Below are positions 35,583-44,628 of a DNA stretch of 64,000 nt, in pieces. The notes below the pieces were generated by a model that did not search any database, was not told the origin of the DNA, and saw nothing but the letters and a program-made list of their open reading frames with translations. A program made the translations under genes and the position numbers. Position 1 is the first letter of the stretch, and each line of letters begins with the position of its first letter. Source of the stretch: Pestalotiopsis fici W106-1 (taxonomy: Eukaryota; Ascomycota; Sordariomycetes; Amphisphaeriales; Sporocadaceae); assembly GCF_000516985.1 (NCBI RefSeq), contig NW_006917092.1, positions 450,619 through 514,618 of the forward strand, read 5' to 3'.

Positions 35583-37298
35583 ATGGCGGAGAAAGTCAGT
35601 ACTCCCGGCGGTCCTCCGTCCGACCACACGCCCTCTGACAACACCGACCACGCGCTCTCTGACAACTCTGGACACACCGCCGTCAAGGAGGAAGAAGCTG
35701 GACCTGATACCGAGGGCACCAAGGCAGCAGAGGCTCCAGAGACCTCTCCACGCGACATACACGGCTGGAAATGGGCCATATCGTACATTGCCCTGCTGTC
35801 CTCCATCTTCCTCTACGCCTTTGATTGCACCGTCGTGGCCGACGTGCAGACGGCCATTATCAACGATTTCGGCGCCATCGACCAGCTGTCGTGGCTCAGC
35901 AATGGATTGGTCATGCCGGCCACTGCCATGGTCATGCCGTGGGGACGCCTCTACGGCCAGTTCAATGCCAAAACGCTCTACCTGGTTTGCGTGCTCATTT
36001 TCGAGGTCGGGTCCGCCGTCTGCGGCGCTGCGCCTACTGTCAATGCCTTGATTGTGGGCCGTGCCCTCGCCGGCGCCGGCGGCTCAGGTATCTATATGGG
36101 TGTTATGACACTCATGGCCGCCACTACAACCATGAAGGAGCGACCCTTCTACATTGGCCTGACCGGAATCACCTGGGGTTTCGGCATCGTGCTTGGTCCC
36201 ATCATCGGAGGCGCCTTCGCTATATCCAGTGTAGGGTGGCGCTGGGCCTTCTATATCAACCTGCTCGTTGCTGTTCCTGCAGTGCCATCATACATCTTCC
36301 TGTTGCCCAACCACGTCGATCCCCGCCCAGGTGTGTCGTTGAAAGCTCGTTGGATGGAGATGGACTATCTCGGCAACCTCTTCCTCATCGGCGGCATCGT
36401 AACCTTCATCCTTGCCATAAACTGGGGTGGTATCATTTATGCCTGGAACTCTGGCCCAGTCATCGGCTGCTTCGTCGCGTCCGGCGTACTATTCATCATC
36501 CTGGGCATCCAGCAGGTCCGCCTCATTGGAACCACACTGGCCCGCCGCATTCTCCCAGTACAGATTTTCAACAACCCGACCATCCTTCTACTTTTTGCAA
36601 TCTGCGCTGCCGGCGGTACCTCTGCCTTTGTGCCCATCTACTTTGTCCCTACCTTCTTCCAGTTCACCCGCTCCGACTCCCCGTTGGACGCTGGCGTTCG
36701 GCTGCTCCCATTCATCGTTGTCATGGTCGTCATGATCACCGCCAACGGCCATCTGATGGGCAAGTTCGGATACTACCAGCCTTGGATCCTGGCGGGTGGT
36801 CTGCTGGCTATGACGGGCTCGGCACTCATGTATACGGTGAAGGCAGACACCTCCGAGAGCCGCATCTACGGCTACACGGTCATCCTCGGCTCCGGCGTCG
36901 GTATGTGGCTGCAGGTTCCCTTTTCGGTTGCCCAGGCGTTTGTTGCACCGGCAGACATCCCTGCGGCCGTCGGCTTGGTGATGTTGGGCCAGTTTGTCGG
37001 CATTACGATATCCCTTGCCATCGCTAATACCGTCTTCCTGAACGGTGCTGAGCAGTCAATCGCGGCTCTTCTGCCAGGCGTCTCGCCTGAGACGATCAAA
37101 GACGCCATGGAGGGTGCGACGAGCGGGTTCCTGGCCACTCTGGATGACAACCTGAGGGCACAAGTGCTGGACGCGATCGTGGCGGCCATGGCCAAGGCAT
37201 ACATCTTGGTCATTACAGCTGGCAGCTTGACGGCTGTGCTTAGTCTACTCCTACCAAGGAAGAAATTGTTCGGGGCGGCTGCGACTGCACCTGCATGA
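35583..37298 (+). CDS. MFS exporter, DHA2/14-spanner type
   Basis: Proton-coupled drug or metabolite efflux pump at a membrane, 571 residues, single exon. After a hydrophilic acidic N-terminus (about 1-60) come around 14 hydrophobic segments, starting ISYIALLSSIFLYAFDCTVV. Motif A-like sequence is at PWGRLYGQFNAKTLYLVCV. The antiporter-type segment GFGIVLGPIIGGAFAISSVG with WRWAFYINL is the usual DHA2 signature (motif C plus WRW). ATG at 35583 gives the hydrophilic head; the frame is open further upstream without a better start. It stands at the left edge of the NRPS cluster, convergent with the NRPS-like gene (321 bp between stops). This suggests product export or self-protection; the substrate is inferred only from context. 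Confidence 0.93.
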   Translation: MAEKVSTPGGPPSDHTPSDNTDHALSDNSGHTAVKEEEAGPDTEGTKAAEAPETSPRDIHGWKWAISYIALLSSIFLYAFDCTVVADVQTAIINDFGAIDQLSWLSNGLVMPATAMVMPWGRLYGQFNAKTLYLVCVLIFEVGSAVCGAAPTVNALIVGRALAGAGGSGIYMGVMTLMAATTTMKERPFYIGLTGITWGFGIVLGPIIGGAFAISSVGWRWAFYINLLVAVPAVPSYIFLLPNHVDPRPGVSLKARWMEMDYLGNLFLIGGIVTFILAINWGGIIYAWNSGPVIGCFVASGVLFIILGIQQVRLIGTTLARRILPVQIFNNPTILLLFAICAAGGTSAFVPIYFVPTFFQFTRSDSPLDAGVRLLPFIVVMVVMITANGHLMGKFGYYQPWILAGGLLAMTGSALMYTVKADTSESRIYGYTVILGSGVGMWLQVPFSVAQAFVAPADIPAAVGLVMLGQFVGITISLAIANTVFLNGAEQSIAALLPGVSPETIKDAMEGATSGFLATLDDNLRAQVLDAIVAAMAKAYILVITAGSLTAVLSLLLPRKKLFGAAATAPA

Positions 37299-37619
37299 GA
37301 GCAATTGGCATTTTGCTTCCGGGAAACTGGTTGTCTGCCAGAGCCCTGTTCACGTATTGATGTCGTCGCGTACGAGAATATACAGCTGCCGATTGGCCGG
37401 CATAGTCGGGTGGGAAATGGTAATCAGGATTTGCATGGTTGAGCGACGACACCCTCAATCTCCGAGTGCTTTCTATGTACAAAAAGTGGTTCGAGTTAGA
37501 GTAGTTTAATAAAATTGTGATTGGCCACTGTAAGCACAACACACGACGCACTCCCGGGTCCTAATTCAATTTTATCCAAGGAGCCCCAGAGGCTATGATG
37601 CCCACCGTGTCCATCCGAT
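37299..37619. other. Convergent 3' spacer, MFS and NRPS-like genes
   Basis: About 320 bp between two stop codons; contains both 3' ends. No gene seen. Confidence 0.4.
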
Positions 37620-40600
37620 TCAAATGATGTCACCGACTTGCTTTTCCCAGTTGCCCTCGTCGACTAACCACCTCACGATCTGGGCGGCCGCTTCAGTGAT
37701 GGACTTGAACTCGCTCAGTGTTCCGAACCCGTCCCCATCCACCCATAAGAATATCTCCCCCCTCTCTCTATTCTCCCCCGCCATGACGCGTACTCCAATC
37801 TTGGGCCTGACCATGGCGTCGACCAGCTCTATCTTCTCGAAAGCCCCGCCTCCTCCGATGGGCCCCAGCCAATTGAAGACCTGCGCGGCAACGATTTCGG
37901 GTATCAGAGGTCCAGCCTCGGGTGCGATGGCGTCCCTGAGTGCATACCACGGCGCAGCTGCGTGTCTCGTGAGGAGGACGCCGTCGTCAGCCAGTCGGCG
38001 CACAAAGGACGATACAGGTTCGTCACGCGGGACGGACACGAGGTCAATGACAGGCACATAGGTCGGGCCGGCCACGTCGGCCCCCTCCTGCGCGACGGCC
38101 ACGCCGGTGGGCAGAAACGAGGAGAAGCGGCTGCGGTTCGACTCGAGGGACGAGAAGAGCGCGTGCGTATGACCCGTCTTGCGCGCGTTGAACAGCGCCA
38201 TGGCGGCCTTGACCACAACCGAGGGCTGTATTCCATGGCGCTGGCGGATGACCTCGAACGGACCGAGCGGGATCCACTCGGTGTGGTAGTTGGCCTGTAA
38301 GGGTTTGTGAGCGCGATCGCGGGCACGCGTCTCTCGGGCACGGGCCCTTGAGATGGGGGGATAGAGGGCTGCGGCGTGGTGGTCCGCGACATCCACGAGA
38401 CGGGCGGCGTGGAACGCCACTGAAGTCTGCGCGGGGAGAGAATTTCGCAAGGAGTAGTGGTTGTCGGCCCAGGCCTTGTAGTCCACGCGGCGAGGACGGG
38501 CCCGAGGGTTGCTGAGAGCCTGATCCAGGTCTTCCAAGAAGAGGTCCACCGAGAAGCCGTCCATGATGGTATGATTGATCGCGGCAAGCAATGCCGTTTC
38601 GCCAGTGGAGGCGATGGTATACAAACGAAACTGCGCCATGGGGCCGTTGGATGAGGCGCACTGGGTCTGCAAGAGCAGCGTGTGGAACGTGTCCGCTGTC
38701 GCGATCTCGCCGTAGTCCTGGATGATCAGGTCCAAATACCTCTGTGACTGGCGCATGATGACGTGCAAGACGTCTTTACCACCTAGCAGTGTGGCGTCAT
38801 CAACGAGAAATGATGCAAGGATCCTGTGATGGGACAACGTGGACTCGAGGGCTCGACGCAATGTCGCCTTGTCCGTACCTTTGATCAGATACCCATACAT
38901 GAACTTCCATGTCTCGTATCCTTCTTCGCGTCGCTGTATGCTGGAGAAGTCGTAGGCCGGAGTAACATCCTCAACGTCGTCCCAGCTGAACCCATGCTTT
39001 TCAACAGTCGCTGAAACGACAGCCTTGGTGCGCTCGAGCTCGCTCCCATCTGAATCCAACGAAAGGTGAACCATGTCCTCTGGTTGGGGCGGCCCTTTGC
39101 GCTTGGATGTCGTGTCGACATCACCTGCCACAGGCTTCTGCGCCTCTACGAGCTTGACCAATGCAGCGATGCTCTCAGCGCTCAGAATATCAACCATCGA
39201 AGGAGCTGTGCCTGTCGCGCGCCTGATCTCAGCTCGGACACGCATGAGTGTAATGCTGTCGCCAAAACTGGCGATCGGCGCCTCTTCATCCAGCTCGGAC
39301 GCGTCCAGGCCAATTGATTTCGCCCACACCTGCCGGACGAGGGTGGCAACATCGTGAGTTTGGCTGTCCAGGGCAACAGTCTGGCGCCGCTTACGGACCA
39401 GGGCCTCCAACTCTTTCCTTTGAATCTTGCCAGACGTAGTGAGAGGGTATTCGCGGAGACCTAGATCTTCTACGGATACAACGTCGTCCGGAAGATAGGA
39501 CGGGCCCATCCTTGCCAGCACAAGCTCCAGGATCCCCTTTTTGACTTTCCCGTCAACAGGCCCAAGGATGATGACAACGGGAACTTGCCCAGCAATATCG
39601 TCAAGTGCGCCTACCACCTGAGGCCTCAAGGCCGCAATAGCAGGATCCGTGTTCAGTGCGGCCTCTATGGCAGCCGGGGAGATGTTTTCCCCTCCCCTGA
39701 TAATCATGTCCTTATGTCGGCCCGTGAGGAAGAGCCGGTCATGAGCATCGATCCTGCCGACGTCCCCGGTATTGAGCCAGTGCCGCCCGTCAGCGTCCTG
39801 ATAACACACATCTGCCAGGTTTCCGCCGATATACTCGCGCGCCACTGTTGGACCGGCGTAGTGGACCACCCCGGACACTCCGCGCGGCACCGTCTCGCCT
39901 GTCTCGGGATCGCAGATCTTGACCGTGGCCTCCGGCTGAGGCCACCCCACTGCGATGTCTTCGTCGTCAATAAGATCTTCGAGATGTCGGAGGCCCGAGA
40001 AGATATACAGCCCCTCGGTCATGCCGTAACCAACTTGCACCCGATCAGCTCCCAACTTGTCAATGCACATGCGCGCAACCTCGGGCAGGACTCCAGCGCT
40101 ACCCACACGAACCTCTCGGAGGTATTTCAATGGTTGCGTCAGCGTGTTGGCAAGCGCTATGACCATGGTCGGAACGAGGGCCACATGTGTGATCTTCTCC
40201 CTGACCAGTGCTTCGGCTGTGCGCTCGAGGTCAAAAACAGGGGATGCATACACGGCGGTGCCACGCATGCACAACGGCCACACCTGTTGGTAACGTCCCG
40301 GTACGTGGTTCGTGGGGCCAGCACACAGAGCACGGGGTGGAGGCAGACCGGCAAACTGCGGCGACAGCCACATGGCCTCAAGGTACCGCTCAAAATGGGT
40401 CAACGGCGTCGCATGGACGCCCTTGGGCAAGCTGGTGGTACCGGAGGTGAAGACTACAAAGCTCGAATCATGTCCGCCGCGCTGCAACACTTCTTCGTTG
40501 AGCTCATGCTGCCTCTCTGCCATCAGCTCCGCAAACGCGGCCCATCCTGGGCTTGCGCCCTGCTCGTTGACAATAAATTTGTATGCCCCCGCGAGCTCGT

Positions 40601-41120
40601 CCAGGCCCAGATCATCGACCTTTCTGGCCGCGTGGTCATCTTCGACTAGAACGACGGGCCTCTTGGCCGGTCCAGCTACGCTCAGGCCCGTACGGACCAT
40701 ATGCGTAACTTCAGCCGAGTTGGCAAGACTTCGGGTATTCAGCGGGATCCAAATGCAGTCCAGTGCCTCCGCAGCCCACAGGGCCAGCGCACCCTCGGCA
40801 CCCAGCGGTAGGAAGCTGACGATAGGCGTGCCGCTATCTAGGCCGATGCTTTGCAAGCCTGTTACAAGGCGTACAATGGCATCTTTGAGGGTTGCATACG
40901 ACCAGCGGAGGTAGGGTGGAGACCTCTGGCCCAATACCACTTCCTCCTCGTCGGGCAGACTTGGAAACCCATAGAGGTCGGCACGCTGATGCATCGCCAC
41001 GAGAGCAAGGCTTTCGGGTTCGGTTTCGGCAGACGCCAGAAACTTGTGCCATATTGGCGGGCCGGGGCTTGGCGCTGGCCCCGGGGTCGTGATCTCACTA
41101 AGGACTTTTTCGGCCGCCAT
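37620..41120 (-). CDS. NRPS-like enzyme, domain order A-T-C, with CoA-ligase-type A domain
   Basis: Single-module NRPS-like protein, 1166 residues from the ATG at 41120, no intron seen. The adenylating domain (about 20-570) has SSFVVFTSGTTSLPKGVHA at about 223, GYGMTEGLYIF, WLNTGDVGRIDAHDRLFLTG, DMIIRGGENISPAAIE and the lysine motif TSGKIQRKEL. These read more like acyl/aryl-CoA ligases than amino-acid A domains. The carrier domain has its phosphopantetheine serine in IASFGDSITLMRVRAEI at about 620. The C-terminal condensation domain has AINHTIMDGFS at about 847: the catalytic His and the DG are kept, the first His is Asn. There is no release domain, so the C domain likely transfers the activated acid to an amine or alcohol. 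The frame is open to 41369, but that stretch lacks domain sequence, so I reject the longer start. Divergent from the alpha/beta hydrolase. Confidence 0.92.
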   Translation of the reverse strand: MAAEKVLSEITTPGPAPSPGPPIWHKFLASAETEPESLALVAMHQRADLYGFPSLPDEEEVVLGQRSPPYLRWSYATLKDAIVRLVTGLQSIGLDSGTPIVSFLPLGAEGALALWAAEALDCIWIPLNTRSLANSAEVTHMVRTGLSVAGPAKRPVVLVEDDHAARKVDDLGLDELAGAYKFIVNEQGASPGWAAFAELMAERQHELNEEVLQRGGHDSSFVVFTSGTTSLPKGVHATPLTHFERYLEAMWLSPQFAGLPPPRALCAGPTNHVPGRYQQVWPLCMRGTAVYASPVFDLERTAEALVREKITHVALVPTMVIALANTLTQPLKYLREVRVGSAGVLPEVARMCIDKLGADRVQVGYGMTEGLYIFSGLRHLEDLIDDEDIAVGWPQPEATVKICDPETGETVPRGVSGVVHYAGPTVAREYIGGNLADVCYQDADGRHWLNTGDVGRIDAHDRLFLTGRHKDMIIRGGENISPAAIEAALNTDPAIAALRPQVVGALDDIAGQVPVVIILGPVDGKVKKGILELVLARMGPSYLPDDVVSVEDLGLREYPLTTSGKIQRKELEALVRKRRQTVALDSQTHDVATLVRQVWAKSIGLDASELDEEAPIASFGDSITLMRVRAEIRRATGTAPSMVDILSAESIAALVKLVEAQKPVAGDVDTTSKRKGPPQPEDMVHLSLDSDGSELERTKAVVSATVEKHGFSWDDVEDVTPAYDFSSIQRREEGYETWKFMYGYLIKGTDKATLRRALESTLSHHRILASFLVDDATLLGGKDVLHVIMRQSQRYLDLIIQDYGEIATADTFHTLLLQTQCASSNGPMAQFRLYTIASTGETALLAAINHTIMDGFSVDLFLEDLDQALSNPRARPRRVDYKAWADNHYSLRNSLPAQTSVAFHAARLVDVADHHAAALYPPISRARARETRARDRAHKPLQANYHTEWIPLGPFEVIRQRHGIQPSVVVKAAMALFNARKTGHTHALFSSLESNRSRFSSFLPTGVAVAQEGADVAGPTYVPVIDLVSVPRDEPVSSFVRRLADDGVLLTRHAAAPWYALRDAIAPEAGPLIPEIVAAQVFNWLGPIGGGGAFEKIELVDAMVRPKIGVRVMAGENRERGEIFLWVDGDGFGTLSEFKSITEAAAQIVRWLVDEGNWEKQVGDII

Positions 41121-41534
41121 TATGCAGCTTTGGTCGGTCTCAGTTACTCTGACCAAACGTGAGATTGCGGGGCGCCAATGTGCCTTCTTTCTTTTCTGTC
41201 TTTCTATATACGCACCGTTGTGTATACCCAAGCCAGACCCCTGGAGTACCAGTTCATCCTGGTCGCGGCTTAACGGCCGTGCAGGCTTTGGATCTCCTGA
41301 ATTGGTATGTAATTCTCCGTATAATCCGAAAGGATTCAACCCACTTTTAGCGGCTCCCTCCGTCGTCAAGACTCAACGCCGTGTCTGCATCCGAACTCGG
41401 GATGGCGGAAAGAAACCCCGCCAGTACATCTGTTGCAGCGAGCAGTACTTTGCCGGGACTTCCTCGCAACAGTCTGTATTCGTTGGCTCCCCCTCCCCCT
41501 CTCGATGTTCATCTCCCCTAGTTAGTGCACCACG
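41121..41534. promoter_or_regulatory. Bidirectional promoter, NRPS-like and alpha/beta hydrolase genes
   Basis: About 414 bp between head-to-head cluster genes. The compact divergent layout suggests shared control. I see scattered CGG/CCG triplets but no single convincing operator. Confidence 0.5.
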
Positions 41535-42695
41535 ATGCCAAGCTCAAAATCTCACCACCACGAAGTACCGGGGTTTCCCCTCAAGTCATACCAGCCGCTA
41601 CGCTTCCTGTATTGGCTGGGGTTCAAGACCTGGATCCTAGCGCGGGTGCCCTTTTGGCTTGTTCGCCTCGCCGTATTCCCACGGCCGCATGCCAGCAAGA
41701 AATGGACCCTCTTCAACACCTTGGTGGCATGGATCGGCCGGGAGGAGAGCGAACTATTTGCCAGACTAGGCATCACCGAGGAGCTATCCCTCGAGCCTGG
41801 AGAGGACAACTTCAAGATCATCGCCCCTAGTGCTTTGGCACAATACACTGGCCCTCTCCGGCACCCAAAGGTACAGCCCGCGCCGATTGGCATAACATGG
41901 TTTCCCACGACCAAGCCGGTTTCCGGAGCCGCAGACCTTGTTGTCCTTCATCTTCACGGCGGTGCATTTGTTTGGGGATCCGGTCGCGCCAAGCAGCTGC
42001 GCTTCCTCGCCGACACACTGCTCACAGAGGCTGGCGTCACCTCCATCTACGCCCCGCAGTACCGTCTGTCTGGCTACGGCGGGCAGAATCCATTCCCGGC
42101 CGCACTGCAGGACTCGTTGACCAGCTACCTGTATCTGCTCAACACGCTGAACATAGCGGCAGAGAACATTCTCATCTCTGGCGACAGCGCGGGCGGCACC
42201 TTGGCCATCTCACTCATCCGTTACATCGAGGAATACGGGCCCGACTTGGGCATTCCCCGGCCTCTGGGCGCCGTTTTTGTAAGCCCCTGGGTTGAGCCCG
42301 GCAGCGCGCTAGGCCCTACGGCGCTGGCCACTTTCCATTCGAACGTTCACTGGGCAACCGATTACATGCCGTTCGAGATGTGCGCCTGGGCAGCGCGCGT
42401 ATACACAGCCCTTGTGCCCGTGGAGCATCCATACATCACGGCGCTAGGAAACCCGTTCAGCAGTAAGGTACCGATGCTTCTCACCATGGGCGATGCCGAG
42501 GTCCTAGAGGTGGAATGTACAGCCTGGGTGAAGGAGATGCAGGCCGTGGCTGGGAATCGAGTGGAGGCGTACTACGAGGATGCGGCACCGCACGACACGC
42601 TGCTGTTAGGGGGCGACATAGGTTGGGCTGAGAGCGCGAAGGACGTTGCCAGGAACATTGGAGCTTGGGTAACCAAGATCAGGGGAGGTCATTAG
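41535..42695 (+). CDS. Alpha/beta hydrolase (hormone-sensitive lipase/esterase-like)
   Basis: Serine hydrolase, 386 residues, single exon. The N-terminus has a hydrophobic stretch (FLYWLGFKTWILARVPFWLV) that may anchor it to a membrane. The oxyanion motif LHLHGGAFVWGSGRA is at about 135-150, the nucleophile elbow ISGDSAGGTLA near residue 217. The acid is probably in MGDAEVLEVE at about 320 and the histidine in APHDTLLL at about 354. This layout matches the HSL/acetyl-esterase family; plant-like and fungal cluster esterases share it. In the cluster it could cleave an ester or amide, release a product, or remove an acyl group; the sequence does not decide which. Close divergent pairing with the A-T-C enzyme hints that they act together. 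Confidence 0.92.
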   Translation: MPSSKSHHHEVPGFPLKSYQPLRFLYWLGFKTWILARVPFWLVRLAVFPRPHASKKWTLFNTLVAWIGREESELFARLGITEELSLEPGEDNFKIIAPSALAQYTGPLRHPKVQPAPIGITWFPTTKPVSGAADLVVLHLHGGAFVWGSGRAKQLRFLADTLLTEAGVTSIYAPQYRLSGYGGQNPFPAALQDSLTSYLYLLNTLNIAAENILISGDSAGGTLAISLIRYIEEYGPDLGIPRPLGAVFVSPWVEPGSALGPTALATFHSNVHWATDYMPFEMCAWAARVYTALVPVEHPYITALGNPFSSKVPMLLTMGDAEVLEVECTAWVKEMQAVAGNRVEAYYEDAAPHDTLLLGGDIGWAESAKDVARNIGAWVTKIRGGH

Positions 42696-43440
42696 ATGGT
42701 TAGTCGGTACTTATAATCGCGTGGCGAACTCAATTAGTAAAAAGACTACAGCTGTGGGGCTTTTGGGGTCTATGGCAAATGTTCTTCTCAAATCAAGAGT
42801 TCTTCTTGAGCCAAGAGTTCTTTTTGAACACCCCGCTATAAAGTCCACTAAACACCCACTATAACCTTAAAAACTATCCACTTAGCCATCCACTAAGCCA
42901 CCTATTTGCAAAAAATAGAGACTTGAATTCTTGGCCCCCTCAATTTCCTATTATTATATAGGGCAGGTGGCGCCCGTTTCTATCATATTACCAATGCTAT
43001 ATAATAATATAAAAGCATTGATAAGAGGTAGGCAACTAATTTACACTGCTCCAGGGTTATAAATGTTAGATTAGTTGCAACCCTAAAATACTTATAATTA
43101 TTAATAATTTTTAACACATCTAATATAGCGCTCTCTCTCTAATATTAGTATAATTATGTAACGATTCAACATTCATGATTATGGAGTAATGCAGGTAAGT
43201 AGGTAAAGAAGAACGTAGGGTATTGGTATGTAGATTGAAGTTTGAACCCACCTGTTTAGTGGAACTCTATGTTTTTGGGCTTGGCCTGTAAGCCAACATA
43301 TTAGTCCAAGACTAGGAATTCCATTGGCACTTAGTTCTAATTTCTAAACGAGGTTACTATGACACAAAACCCGTAATTTCAATCTCCTTGCACAAATGTT
43401 CGAGGTCAAGCCAGCAGTCCATATGGGCACTTTCGGACTT
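42696..43440. repeat. AT-rich island with short direct and inverted repeats
   Basis: Between the convergent ends of the hydrolase and regulator genes lies an AT-rich stretch, strongest at 42960-43180. It contains near-identical AAGAGTTCTT units at 42790-42830 and four CCACTWA-type heptamers at 42845, 42856, 42878 and 42890. It also has a hairpin-like CAATGCT..AGCATTG pair at about 42990-43020 and a GGGTT..AACCC pair at about 43053-43085. No ORF survives. It looks like a mutated miniature transposon or repeat-induced point mutation (RIP) target, but no complete element could be delimited. Confidence 0.5.
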
Positions 43441-44628
43441 TCACCTTGCCATCCTTGCCTCGTCATGAAATTCCCTTATGATTCGTTGGAAATTGTCCTT
43501 GGAGTTTCGAATCACAGCTTCCAAGTAGTCGACATTCGTTCTGCCTAACCGACAACCCGGGTTCAGATGCCTCAGCATGTCTTGACTTTTGGCACTGATC
43601 GAGTTCAGCAGATCATTACCCCGCCTCACCAACTGCATAACCAACATCCTTCTCCAGTGCTTGGCGTCTAATTCGTCCACTACTGTCTGGTAGGACCCCA
43701 GGCTCACGGTAATGGGTCCGTCAATGTCAGCATTAGCGATATAGTCGAAACAGACGTCGGCCTCTTGGAAAATAGACATGATGCAGATCAGGTCGGTACA
43801 GTTGATGTCGCACTTTCGGCAATCGACGATGTCCTGGCAGCTTCGCACGAGGTCGCCCGTCACCTCGCAGACAACGTCGAGCCGACGCTCCTGCAGCGCG
43901 GCGCGGGCGCTGGGGATGATCATTGAAAGGCCCGAGCGGCATTGGCAGCTTTGCGAGACGAGCAGGTTCTGCCCGGTCAGCTCGCTTGCATTTGTGCTGG
44001 TGACGAACGGGTAAAGGCCGAGCCTCGAGAGGGATTGCTGCTCCTCGGATGTAGGAGTATGATTGGCAGTATTAGGCAAGGTTGACGGAGGTGTCAGCGA
44101 AGTGTTGAGCAGACCGCCGATCAGGTCTCGGTCGCCCGGCGACCACTTCAGGGACGGGTCCGCCGCGGCCCAATCCATATGCTGGTCCAGGTCGCTGTCT
44201 GGCGGACAGATGTCGTTCATGGTGGACCAGTCTCCGGAAGAATCGAGCATTTGCTGAAAGACGCCGCTGTCCCCGCCGCCGAAGAAGGCCGCAGGGTCTG
44301 CCGTACGGAAGTCCATCTGGGCGTCTTCCTGCAGAGTCCGGTGCGCAACAGGGCGAGGCCGAGAGTGAGCCGGGCTCGGTGACGGAGCCGACTGTGCGTA
44401 TCTGCATGAAAGGCCCCTACTGGTGCAACGCCCGCATTCGCGCTCGCCGTCTCCGGGACATTTTACCTTTGCTGTTCTACATCTCTCGCACGCCGTCTTG
44501 GGCCGCCGCACCAGGGGCTTCACCAGGTGCAGTGGCGAACTATGCCAGTTCAGAATTAAATTGGCGGGTATCCCGTTATTGCGCGAGACATGAGACTGAG
44601 AGCTGGGGCTCGTGGGCGACGACGACAT
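43441..44628 (-). CDS. Zn2Cys6 transcription factor, AflR-like
   Basis: Likely pathway-specific regulator of the cluster, 395 residues, single exon. The binuclear zinc cluster is at about 47-75: CERCRTAKVKC, then ECGRCTSRGLSC. Six Cys are present and a basic linker lies between the second and third; the second half is preceded by an acidic loop PGDGE. The Ser/Pro-rich region and the C-terminal SCQCRSGLSMII, CRKCDINCTDLICIMSIFQE and later helices resemble the AflR regulatory region. The first 40 residues (Ser-rich, then HLVKPLVRRPK) are longer than usual before the cluster. It stands between AT-rich islands in the middle of the gene cluster. Control of the neighbouring genes is inferred from position. 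Confidence 0.92.
   Translation of the reverse strand: MSSSPTSPSSQSHVSRNNGIPANLILNWHSSPLHLVKPLVRRPKTACERCRTAKVKCPGDGERECGRCTSRGLSCRYAQSAPSPSPAHSRPRPVAHRTLQEDAQMDFRTADPAAFFGGGDSGVFQQMLDSSGDWSTMNDICPPDSDLDQHMDWAAADPSLKWSPGDRDLIGGLLNTSLTPPSTLPNTANHTPTSEEQQSLSRLGLYPFVTSTNASELTGQNLLVSQSCQCRSGLSMIIPSARAALQERRLDVVCEVTGDLVRSCQDIVDCRKCDINCTDLICIMSIFQEADVCFDYIANADIDGPITVSLGSYQTVVDELDAKHWRRMLVMQLVRRGNDLLNSISAKSQDMLRHLNPGCRLGRTNVDYLEAVIRNSKDNFQRIIREFHDEARMAR

Noticed and set aside
35825..37027. 400-residue plus-strand ORF inside the MFS gene in another frame
   Set aside because: Fully overlaps the well-supported exporter; the His/Arg/Pro-rich composition is a by-product of codon bias.
39585..40649. 354-residue plus-strand ORF antisense to the A-T-C enzyme
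   Set aside because: Lies opposite conserved adenylation motifs, has no domain of its own and no promoter context.
41121..41369. 83-residue N-terminal extension of the A-T-C enzyme
   Set aside because: The open frame continues, but the sequence is not domain-like and falls in the divergent promoter; the ATG at 41120 fits the adenylating fold start.
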